Positions 1 to 5,529 of a stretch of DNA of 5,615 nucleotides are shown here, piece after piece. Within the stretch, counting starts at the first letter, position 1, and every line of letters begins with the position of its first letter. The stretch comes from Mariprofundaceae bacterium (GTDB lineage Bacteria; Pseudomonadota; Zetaproteobacteria; Mariprofundales; Mariprofundaceae): contig JAUZQP010000144.1 in assembly GCA_030950965.1 (NCBI GenBank), positions 1 to 5,615 of the forward strand, given 5' to 3'. Made by a program: the position numbers and the translations under genes. The notes under the pieces are model-generated. The model worked only from the letters and a program-made list of their open reading frames with translations. It was not told the DNA's origin and searched no databases.

Positions 1-718
1 TCATGGGGTGCGGTTGCCAGGATTCACGGTAGTCACCATCGCGTTGTACATGACCAATGGGCGCACAAAAGGTGGTCTGCCCGCTATGACGGATGGTCAG
101 CAGGGTGATTTCGTAATCAAAGTCGATAAACCCTTCTACAATCACACGACCGCCCCCTGCTCTGCCGCCCTGCTGTGCATATTGCCATGCCGCAGCAATC
201 TGATCGTCTGCACGTATAACACTCTGCCCCTTGCCCGAAGAGCTCATCACGGGTTTCACTACACAGGGCAATCCCAGCAGCGTCACGGCTTCGATAAAAG
301 CAGTCTCGGTATCGGCAAAACGGTAGGGCGAGGTGGGGAGTTTCAACGCTTCAGCGGCAAGACGGCGGATGCCTTCGCGGTTCATGGTCAGCTGCGTGGC
401 GCGCGCCGTAGGGATGACACGAAATCCCTCCTGCTCCAACTCAACCAAGGCTTGAGTGGCAATCGCCTCCACCTCTGGCACGATATAGTGCGGCTGCTCC
501 AGCTCAACAATGCGGCGCAACTCAGCGGCATCCAGCATATCAATCACATGACAGCGATGCGCCACCTGCATCGCCGGTGCATGGGCATAGCGATCCACAG
601 CGATCACCTCTACACCAAGTCGTTGCAGCTCAATCACCAGCTCCTTGCCCAATTCGCCTGCGCCTAACAACAACAGACGGGTGGCTGATGCACTATGCGG
701 TGTTCCCAATGTAATCAT
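1..718 (-). CDS. purT: PurT, formate-dependent phosphoribosylglycinamide formyltransferase (N-terminal 239 codons, cut by window edge)
   Basis: PurT makes formyl-GAR from GAR, formate and ATP in cytosolic purine synthesis; it is an ATP-grasp enzyme of the PurK/PurT family. The visible part covers the N-terminal fold with LLLGAGELGKE (about residues 16-26) and PEVEAIAT (81-88), whose two glutamates belong to the GAR site. The ATP-grasp region follows, with NREGIRR (113-119), VVKP with Lys155, the SSSGKGQ loop (159-165), VIVEG with Glu195, and DGDYRESWQP (227-236). These residues carry the same numbers as in the E. coli protein. The usual length is about 390 residues, so roughly 150 are missing to the left. 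The ATG at 718-716 has a good Shine-Dalgarno site (AAGGAGAG, 732-725) six bases upstream. The gap to the preceding small gene is only 16 nt, which suggests co-transcription. The opposite strand is also open here but that reading is a shadow. Confidence 0.97.
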   Translation of the reverse strand, partial: MITLGTPHSASATRLLLLGAGELGKELVIELQRLGVEVIAVDRYAHAPAMQVAHRCHVIDMLDAAELRRIVELEQPHYIVPEVEAIATQALVELEQEGFRVIPTARATQLTMNREGIRRLAAEALKLPTSPYRFADTETAFIEAVTLLGLPCVVKPVMSSSGKGQSVIRADDQIAAAWQYAQQGGRAGGGRVIVEGFIDFDYEITLLTIRHSGQTTFCAPIGHVQRDGDYRESWQPHPM

Positions 719-734
719 GCGTTTCTCTCCTTCA

Positions 735-1010
735 TCAAAATAATGAGTACAAGGTGACGGATAAAATAGTCAGCAACAATAATAGGAATAGCCAGGGAAT
801 CACTTCAGCCAGTGAAATAATGCGGTGTTGCTGCATCTCATCCCAGTGCGCATCACACCAAGCACTGGTGACTGGTGCGTGCGGATGGGCGCGCGTATGC
901 CCTGGTTTGCCGCATGTATCGCATAGACCACAATACCCTTCGGGGATCTCTTCCATCACAGCAGCCAATTCAGGGTCGCTGAGCCGTTCTTCGCAATAAC
1001 AGTCTGCCAT
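735..1010 (-). CDS. Small Cys/His-rich protein with a C-terminal membrane helix, function unknown
   Basis: I do not recognise this 91-residue protein. The N-terminal two thirds are polar and rich in possible metal ligands: Cys4 and Cys6, then Cys27-x2-Cys30-x2-Cys33, His38, His42, His44, Cys52 and His55. The CxxCxxCGKPGH start and the later Cys-x2-His pair resemble a small zinc-ribbon-like or treble-clef site. Residues about 71-90 (VIPWLFLLLLLTILSVTLYS) form one strongly hydrophobic segment ending at the C-terminus, so it is probably tail-anchored with the Cys/His domain in the cytoplasm. There is no signal peptide. ATG at 1010-1008 follows a GAGAGGGA-type ribosome site (1025-1018) by about 7 nt. 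It sits 33 nt after trhP and 16 nt before purT on the same strand, so all three are probably one transcript. That a real gene lies here is likely; any function, including metal binding, is inference. Confidence 0.8.
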   Translation of the reverse strand: MADCYCEERLSDPELAAVMEEIPEGYCGLCDTCGKPGHTRAHPHAPVTSAWCDAHWDEMQQHRIISLAEVIPWLFLLLLLTILSVTLYSLF

Positions 1011-1043
1011 GATAATGTCCCTCTCGATGCGTATAAATGATTA

Positions 1044-2423
1044 CTATTCGTCGGCTGGAATGATGCGGCTAATCATCGCCAGATGTGCGGGTTCGGGGAC
1101 GATAGGCAGGGGAATCCATACCCGGTGACCGCTGCCTGGGGCGACTTCCATCGCCTCTTCACCGTGACGCGCTGCAAACATAGATGTGAGGGTAAAACGC
1201 TCACGACCTGCGGGAGTCATTAACTCTAATTCATCGCCGATGCTGAAACGGTTTTTCACTTCCACTTCTGCCATCTGCCGTGTTTCATCCCAGCGCAGGA
1301 CTTCACCAACGAAACGCTGATGGGAAAAAACTGAGTTGCCTGTTTCGTAGTTCTGACTCGCGCCAGCGCGTTTGCGGGTGTAAAAACCATCGGTGTAACC
1401 ACGGTTAGCCAGTGCGTTCAGCGCATCATTTAAGTGGGGGTCAAAGGGACGACCTGCGCGCGCATCTCGAAGGGCTTGACTGTAAGCCTGCGACACACGA
1501 CCGACATAAAAATGCGATTTAGTGCGTCCTTCTATCTTGAGTGAATCAATACCAATATCCACCAAACGTTGCACATGTTCGATCGCCTGCAAGTCCTTGG
1601 AGTTCATGATGTAGGTGCCATGTTCATCTTCAAACACAGGCATGAGTTCTTCGGGTCGTTGCGATTCCGCCAACATATAGACTTGGTCAGCGAGCGGATG
1701 ACGGGCTGATTCATGCCCTGCCAAAGCATCGCCGCCCTGTTGTTCGGTGAGTTTAAAATCTTGAATGGGAATCACATCGCCGCAGCCATCTTCTGCCGTT
1801 TCGGACATTTTGTAATCCCAGCGGCAAGCATTGGTACAGGTTCCTTGATTGGCATCGCGGTGATTAAAATAGCCCGACAGCAAGCAACGCCCCGAATAAG
1901 CAATGCACAACGCGCCATGTACAAAGACTTCTAGTTCAATATCGGGGCATTGTTGGCGAATCTCTTCGATTTCGTTAAGCGATAATTCGCGTGATAAAAT
2001 AATCCGCGTTACGCCAATACTTTGCCAAAAACGCACCGCTGCCCAGTTCATGGTATTCGCCTGAACAGACAGGTGAATCGGCATATCAGGCCATGTTTCA
2101 CGCACCATCATAATTAAGCCGGGGTCAGCCATAATCAGCGCGTCAGGCTTCATATCAATCACGGGCTGCATGTTTTTGATGTAGCTGCCGAGTTTGTTGT
2201 TGTGCGGCAATAGGTTGCTGGCAACGTAAAAATGCTTGCCTAAAGCATGCGTTTCTTGAATGCCTATTTGAAGGTTTTCAAGCTGAAAATCATTATTCCT
2301 GACCCGCAGCGAGTAACGTGGCTGCCCTGCATAGACAGCATCTGCGCCATAAGCCAGTGCGTAGCGCATATTGCGCAAGGTTCCCGCTGGTGCGAGTAAT
2401 TCGATGGGTGAAGTGCTGCTCAT
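1044..2423 (-). CDS. trhP: TrhP (YegQ), U32-family tRNA wobble-uridine 5-hydroxylation protein
   Basis: This 459-residue protein closely follows E. coli YegQ/TrhP (about 453 residues). TrhP is the prephenate-dependent factor that makes 5-hydroxyuridine at tRNA position 34, the precursor of cmo5U/mcmo5U; the family was once classed as peptidase U32. The start ELLAPAGTLRNMRYALAYGADAV (8-30) is the family N-terminus. The U32 signature lies at about 165-183 (E-x-F-x2-G-A-L-C-x4-G-x-C-x2-S). Cys173, Cys180, Cys196 and Cys200 match the conserved cysteines thought to hold an iron-sulfur cluster. FEDEHGTYIMNSKDL (264-278) and SLKIEGRTKS (294-303) are also typical. Residues about 207-250 are the variable linker, and a C-terminal beta domain follows (about 370-445). 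The ATG at 2423 is preceded in frame by a TAG twelve bases upstream and has no clear Shine-Dalgarno site. Translation may depend on an upstream leader ORF that overlaps it by ATGA. Stop is TAG. Confidence 0.95.
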   Translation of the reverse strand: MSSTSPIELLAPAGTLRNMRYALAYGADAVYAGQPRYSLRVRNNDFQLENLQIGIQETHALGKHFYVASNLLPHNNKLGSYIKNMQPVIDMKPDALIMADPGLIMMVRETWPDMPIHLSVQANTMNWAAVRFWQSIGVTRIILSRELSLNEIEEIRQQCPDIELEVFVHGALCIAYSGRCLLSGYFNHRDANQGTCTNACRWDYKMSETAEDGCGDVIPIQDFKLTEQQGGDALAGHESARHPLADQVYMLAESQRPEELMPVFEDEHGTYIMNSKDLQAIEHVQRLVDIGIDSLKIEGRTKSHFYVGRVSQAYSQALRDARAGRPFDPHLNDALNALANRGYTDGFYTRKRAGASQNYETGNSVFSHQRFVGEVLRWDETRQMAEVEVKNRFSIGDELELMTPAGRERFTLTSMFAARHGEEAMEVAPGSGHRVWIPLPIVPEPAHLAMISRIIPADE

Positions 2424-2482
2424 CGGCGCATGCTAAAAGCAACACTGCGTGGTGTCCAAACACCATGATTGCGGGATTGCAT
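2420..2482 (-). CDS. Possible 20-codon leader ORF overlapping the trhP start
   Basis: An ATG at 2482-2480 opens a reading frame for MQSRNHGVWTPRSVAFSMRR. Its TGA (2422-2420) overlaps the trhP ATG (2423-2421) as ATGA, the classic arrangement for translational coupling. The trhP start itself lacks a Shine-Dalgarno site, which makes coupling attractive. An in-frame GTG at 2506-2504 would extend it to 28 codons and lies next to a GGGGAG run. That run is too close to the GTG and, at 23 nt, too far from the ATG to be a textbook site. The peptide resembles nothing I know. A frame this short can arise by chance. Confidence 0.22.
   Translation of the reverse strand: MQSRNHGVWTPRSVAFSMRR
2450..2465. 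repeat. Short inverted repeat upstream of trhP
   Basis: TGGTGTCCAAACACCA is a 6-bp stem with a 4-base loop. It lies 27 nt upstream of the trhP start, inside the possible leader ORF. It could be a small RNA hairpin or an operator. Nothing else supports a role, and short dyads like this also occur by chance. Confidence 0.35.
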
Positions 2483-2499
2483 GTTTGTTTTTCTGTAAG

Positions 2500-2560
2500 C
2501 GTTCACCTCCCCTCTTATTTTTTCATCTTGCAGAGGGGAAATAAGGGCGATAGGCGAACG
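2500..2560 (-). other. Long imperfect hairpin between ppk and trhP
   Basis: One base after the ppk stop the RNA can fold. An outer stem pairs 2553-2560 with 2500-2507 (CGTTCGCC with GGTGAACG, one G-U). An inner stem pairs 2532-2539 with 2508-2515 (TCCCCTCT with AGAGGGGA, 8 bp). A second, mutually exclusive inner pairing is possible between CCCTTATTT (2539-2547) and AAATAAGAGGG. There is no U-run after the stem on the minus strand, so it is not a standard intrinsic terminator. It may protect the ppk 3' end, attenuate read-through into trhP, or mask the GGGGAGGTG run at 2512-2504. Confidence 0.5.
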
Positions 2561-2561
2561 A

Positions 2562-4631
2562 TTACTGTTTTTTAGCCAGCGTATCAATCAACTTTTGCTG
2601 TGCAGAAAATGGCGTGCTGCGCTTGGTCGGTTGAATGCGCTTGTATGTGCCATCGGCGAGTAAACGCCAAGCACCTTGATTATCCTTCAAGTAATAACGC
2701 AAACCTTCGCGGATTAGCCGTTGGCGCAGGGTGTTATTTTCTATGGGGAAGGCTGTTTCCACGCGATGCTTAAGGTTGCGGATCATGCCGTCAGCACTGG
2801 AGGCGTACACGAGTGGCTTACCATGATTACCAAAGTAATAAATACGTGTGTGTTCCAAAAAGCGACCCAGCACCGAGCGCACGCGAATGTTTTCCGACAG
2901 GCCTTCAACCCCCGGACGCAAGCAGCACACGCCGCGTACAATCAAGTCCACACGCACGCCTGCTTGTGAAGCGCGGTAGAGTGCATCAATGAGTTCAGGG
3001 TCTTGTAACCCATTGACTTTGATGATGATGCGGCCACCTGCGCCGCCTTGAACGATTTGAATTTCTTTATCAATCAGCGTAAGCAATAATGGGTGGAGGT
3101 CAAACGGTGCCTGTACCACTTTTTCCATGCGTGAAACACAGCCCAGCCCTGTAAGTTGCTGAAACAACAGATGCATATCATTGCCAATCACTTCATCGGT
3201 GGTGAGTAAGCCGAAGTCGGTGTAAAATCGTGTAGTGACGCCGTGATAATTTCCTGTTCCTAAATGGCAATAGCGTACCAACTTGCCATGCTCTCGGCGC
3301 ACGACCATCATCATTTTAGCATGCGTTTTGAAGCCGACAACACCATACACCACATGAACACCTGAACGCTGCATGCGCTCGGATAGTTCAATATTGTCTT
3401 GTTCATCAAAGCGCGCACGCAGTTCGACCACAGCAGAGACATCTTTGCCATGACGCGCTGCCCGACACAGAGCCGCAACAATCCGTGATTGATCGCCCGT
3501 GCGGTATAATGTTTGACGAATAGCCAATACTTTGGGGTCGATTGCTGCGATCTCTAACAGCTTTATGACGGGCTCAAATGATTCAAAGGGGTGGTGTAAT
3601 AACACATCCTGTTTGCGCAAGCGGGGAAAAAAGGCTTCGTCTTCACGCAATGCTGGCGGAATAGTGGGAATCATACTGTGAAACTTCAAGTCTGGACGTT
3701 TTACTTGGTCATAAATGCTATCCAAGCGCGGCAAGTTCACAGGACCATTACAGCGGTAGCATTGATCATCGCGCAGTTGAAACTTCTCTAACAAGTAGGC
3801 AATGCTCTCTTCGGGGCACTCTTCATCAATCTCTAAGCGCACCACACGACCAAAGCGACGCGTCGTTTGCAAGCGCCCTTTCACCTCCAGCTTCAAGTCA
3901 GCCATCTCCTCTTCATCCAGATACAGTTCAGTATCCCGCGTGAGGCGAAATTGATGGCAGCCGTGAACCGTCATGCCTGGGAACAGCTCATCGACAAAGG
4001 CATGCATGATGGATGATAAAAAAACAAAACCATGCGCAACATCGGAGTAATCATCGGGCAGACGAACCACACGCGGCAAGGATCGGGGGGCTGGTACAAT
4101 AGCGTAACGGTGTTCGCGACCAAAGGCATCACGCCCCGATAGGGAGACGATAAAGTGTAAGGTTTTATTGGCAATACGTGGGAAAGGGTGGGCAGGATCA
4201 ACGCCCAGCGGACTGATGACGGGCAGTACCTGCTCATGCATATAATCGGCCAGCCATGCCCGCTGCTTATCATTCCAATGGGTGCGACGGTAAAAACGCA
4301 CGCCCTCTTCTTTGAGGCGAGGTAATAGCGTTTGATGGAGCAGTTGGTATTGCGTCGCCAGCATTTCCGTCGCTTGCTCGCGAATACATTCGAGTAAACA
4401 TTGCAGATCCATGTCGTTGACACTAGCGGTGTGCAAACCGAGATCGACTTTTTGTAGGATGGCAGCGACGCGCACTTCAAAGAACTCATCCAGGTTCGAG
4501 CTGGAAATACCCAAAAAGCGCAACCGTTCTAGCAAGGGGACACTATCGTCCTCAGCCATTGCTAGCACCCGACGGTGAAACCCTAAGTGACTAAGTTCAC
4601 GGTTGAAATAGCGGTAATCGGCATGGGACAT
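2562..4631 (-). CDS. ppk: Polyphosphate kinase 1 (PPK1)
   Basis: PPK1 reversibly transfers the terminal phosphate of ATP to polyphosphate through a phosphohistidine. The 689-residue length is normal. The N-terminal domain (1 to about 110) has YFNRELSHLGFHRRVL (8-23) and SSNLDEFFEVRVA (44-56), with Asn46 matching the nucleotide-binding Asn45 of E. coli. The head domain follows to about 320. The two phospholipase-D-like catalytic domains carry LYRTGDQSRI with Arg377, ELRARFDE with Arg407, GFKTHAKM with His437 (E. coli His435, the phosphorylated residue), HLGTGNY (456-462) and FLEHTRIYYF with His594 (E. coli His592). All catalytic residues are present. Two usually constant motifs differ: the first motif has His15 where Trp is normal (RELSW), and SADGM (612-616) has Gly615 where Trp is normal (SADWM). 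The ATG at 4631 has only a weak ribosome site (GGTAGG, about 9-14 nt upstream). The gene is first in the run. No ppx partner is visible. Confidence 0.97.
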   Translation of the reverse strand: MSHADYRYFNRELSHLGFHRRVLAMAEDDSVPLLERLRFLGISSSNLDEFFEVRVAAILQKVDLGLHTASVNDMDLQCLLECIREQATEMLATQYQLLHQTLLPRLKEEGVRFYRRTHWNDKQRAWLADYMHEQVLPVISPLGVDPAHPFPRIANKTLHFIVSLSGRDAFGREHRYAIVPAPRSLPRVVRLPDDYSDVAHGFVFLSSIMHAFVDELFPGMTVHGCHQFRLTRDTELYLDEEEMADLKLEVKGRLQTTRRFGRVVRLEIDEECPEESIAYLLEKFQLRDDQCYRCNGPVNLPRLDSIYDQVKRPDLKFHSMIPTIPPALREDEAFFPRLRKQDVLLHHPFESFEPVIKLLEIAAIDPKVLAIRQTLYRTGDQSRIVAALCRAARHGKDVSAVVELRARFDEQDNIELSERMQRSGVHVVYGVVGFKTHAKMMMVVRREHGKLVRYCHLGTGNYHGVTTRFYTDFGLLTTDEVIGNDMHLLFQQLTGLGCVSRMEKVVQAPFDLHPLLLTLIDKEIQIVQGGAGGRIIIKVNGLQDPELIDALYRASQAGVRVDLIVRGVCCLRPGVEGLSENIRVRSVLGRFLEHTRIYYFGNHGKPLVYASSADGMIRNLKHRVETAFPIENNTLRQRLIREGLRYYLKDNQGAWRLLADGTYKRIQPTKRSTPFSAQQKLIDTLAKKQ

Positions 4632-4692
4632 GATTTAAAACCTACCAGTTTGATGTTTCGCCCACCCTAGCTTGCAACAGCTCGACTTCCAG

Positions 4693-4724
4693 TGACATCC
4701 ATGTCATGAAGAGCGTATGACACT
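4693..4724 (-). promoter_or_regulatory. Candidate regulatory site upstream of ppk (dyad plus weak Pho-box-like repeat)
   Basis: Upstream of ppk lies the perfect dyad TGACATCCATGTCA (4693-4706; 6-bp arms, 2-bp spacer). Just beyond it the minus strand reads GTGTCATACGCTCTTCAT (4724-4707). This places TCAT twice with an 11-bp period, as in PhoB boxes, whose unit is CTGTCAT plus 4 bp. The first unit matches 6 of 7, the second only 4 of 7. Phosphate control of ppk is known in several bacteria, so the idea is reasonable, but the match is partial and I cannot place a convincing -10 box after it. Confidence 0.3.
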
Positions 4725-4746
4725 GTAGTCTTATGTTGAGTGCATG

Positions 4747-4752
4747 TATAAT
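4747..4752 (+). promoter_or_regulatory. Consensus-like -10 box just left of the MITE
   Basis: TATAAT lies at 4747-4752 on the plus strand, in tgcatgTATAATttc. No good -35 is found at 16-18 bp (17 bp upstream reads TGTAGT, a poor match). If used, transcription would begin near the left end of the foldback element and read through it towards the photolyase gene. With one good hexamer only, this is a weak call. Confidence 0.25.
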
Positions 4753-4757
4753 TTCGC

Positions 4758-4780
4758 CTAGGAGGCTGTCCGAGAATAGA
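4758..4780 (+). repeat. Left terminal inverted repeat of the MITE
   Basis: Begins CTAGGAGGCTGTCCGAGAAT and continues to 4780. It is the exact reverse complement of 4902-4924. Confidence 0.93.
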
Positions 4781-4901
4781 GACCGTAGCGAGGGATTCCC
4801 ATTTTGAGTCATGATTTTCGGCTGTTTGAGGCGAATAGCAGGGCTATTTAACGAAAATAGACGGAAATCATGACCGAAATGGGGATTCCGCAGTAGGTCT
4901 T

Positions 4902-4924
4902 TCTATTCTCGGACAGCCTCCTAG
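4902..4924 (-). repeat. Right terminal inverted repeat of the MITE
   Basis: Ends in TCGGACAGCCTCCTAG, matching the left repeat without mismatch over 23 bp. The following flank (cgtgcaac) is unrelated to the left flank (atttcgc), so the symmetry stops at CTAG. Confidence 0.93.
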
Positions 4925-5148
4925 CGTGCAACTATGACTCCAACTAACTTATTCTCTGAGCACAACAAACGCTCTACTGGCAAGTTTACACAAACACTGA
5001 CTGTGCAGCGTAGTGAGGGTGAGTTTTATCCGCTTATTTTGCCCATGGGCTATTGTTATGATTGCCTTGGGGGTGTTGCCATAGGAGGCTCGCAGTCGCA
5101 GCGTCTATCATCCGCACGGCAATGCGATGATGCAAACTGGGAGGTGAT
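4925..5148. other. Leader region of the photolyase gene, with a doubtful 72-codon ORF
   Basis: I see no convincing gene in this stretch. One plus-strand frame is open from ATG 4934 to TGA 5150-5152, and its stop overlaps the photolyase ATG as ATGA. It has no ribosome site, and its first in-frame upstream stop is the TAG formed by the MITE end at 4922-4924. The product has a few cysteines (GYCYDCLGG) but no recognisable motif. If real, its 5' part may have been displaced by the MITE. Also present are a perfect 10-bp palindrome, GCCCATGGGC (5041-5050), and a TATGAT hexamer at about 5057-5062 that lacks a good -35. The promoter of the photolyase gene may lie here. Confidence 0.4.
5139..5147 (+). 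promoter_or_regulatory. Ribosome binding site of the photolyase gene
   Basis: GGGAGGTGA is an almost complete anti-16S match, four bases (from GGAGG) before the ATG at 5149. It fixes that start and suggests the gene was well translated before it was interrupted. Confidence 0.85.
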
Positions 5149-5520
5149 ATGAGTCTCCACAACCATCGCCACAGTCTATTTTGTTTGCGCCGTGATTTGC
5201 GCTTGCACGACAACAGAGCATTGCAAGCTGCGCTGGCACAAAGCGATCAAGTTAGCATCTGTTTTATACTTGATCCCAGACAATGTGATGATCACCCGTG
5301 GCAGAGTCGTCCAGGGTTGGATTTTATGGTGGCGAGCCTGCATGCACTCGATGATGAATTGGCCTGCTTCGGTTCGGGTCTTATCATCCAGCAGGGCGAA
5401 GCGCATGATGCTTTGTCTGCCATGTTGGAGACAGGGCGTTTCGATGCGCTCTACCTTAATGCCGATTATACGCCATTTTCCATTGAACGGGATGCCAAAG
5501 TCAATGTTACCACCTACTGA
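5149..5520 (+). pseudogene. phr: Deoxyribodipyrimidine photolyase family, N-terminal part, interrupted
   Basis: The frame opens with the FAD/cryptochrome-photolyase N-terminal domain, the antenna-binding Rossmann-like fold. LFCLRRDLRLHDNRAL (10-25) is the family signature, followed by VSICFILDP (35-43), GLIIQQGEAHDAL (77-89) and LYLNADYTPFSIERDAK (101-117). The last stretch is typical of class I CPD photolyases (DYTPF-x3-RD). Intact family members have about 450-500 residues and bind FAD in the C-terminal two thirds. Here the frame ends at codon 124, after five residues (NVTTY) that do not look like photolyase, in sequence that forms the end of a mobile element. The family match stops near 5499. 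The gene is therefore most likely disrupted by insertion and inactive, since the catalytic FAD domain is absent. The rest may lie beyond the element, outside the window. Domain identity is near certain; loss of function is inference. Confidence 0.85.
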
Positions 5521-5529
5521 AGTAGGTGG
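5510..5529. repeat. Perfect 8-bp-stem hairpin at the edge of the element
   Basis: CCACCTAC and GTAGGTGG pair around a TGAA loop. It lies about 10 bases inside the point where photolyase similarity ends, where a Y1 transposase (TnpA) would recognise the end of an IS200/IS605 element. The TGA of the truncated photolyase frame (5518-5520) is in its loop. Confidence 0.85.

Larger units (their letters stand above)
4758..4924. mobile_element. 167-bp foldback MITE between ppk and the photolyase gene
   Basis: The element is an imperfect palindrome over its whole length, centred at 4841. The outermost 23 bp are a perfect inverted repeat including CTAG at each end. Inside them the arms stay alignable: gtcatgatt at 4808-4816 mirrors aatcatgac at 4866-4874, and the tip pairs aatagc (4834-4839) with gctatt (4843-4848). 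It has no coding capacity. CTAG at both ends suggests target duplication, either of TA (IS630/Tc1-mariner elements favour CTAG) or of a 4-bp YTAR site as in IS5 relatives. Because CTAG is itself palindromic, the exact edges are ambiguous by up to 4 bp. No full-length parent is present here to settle the family. As RNA it would form one long hairpin in either direction. Confidence 0.9.

Noticed and set aside
8..667. Long open plus-strand frame (219 codons) at the left end
   Set aside because: It is antisense to purT, whose minus-strand product matches PurT residue for residue. The plus frame shows no known motif.
2500..2573. Rho-independent terminator, given the hairpin and the T-run at 2568-2573
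   Set aside because: The T-run is on the plus strand, eight bases past the stem and inside the ppk coding end. No plus-strand gene is upstream to terminate, and the minus strand has no T-run after the stem.
3971..4489. 172-codon minus-strand frame inside ppk
   Set aside because: It is an out-of-frame shadow of the PPK1 N-terminal half, with no ribosome site and no recognisable domain.
4758..4924. Bidirectional terminator or structural RNA as the explanation of the palindrome
   Set aside because: The 167-bp length, 23-bp perfect ends and CTAG borders fit a transposable foldback element better, and there is no U-run.
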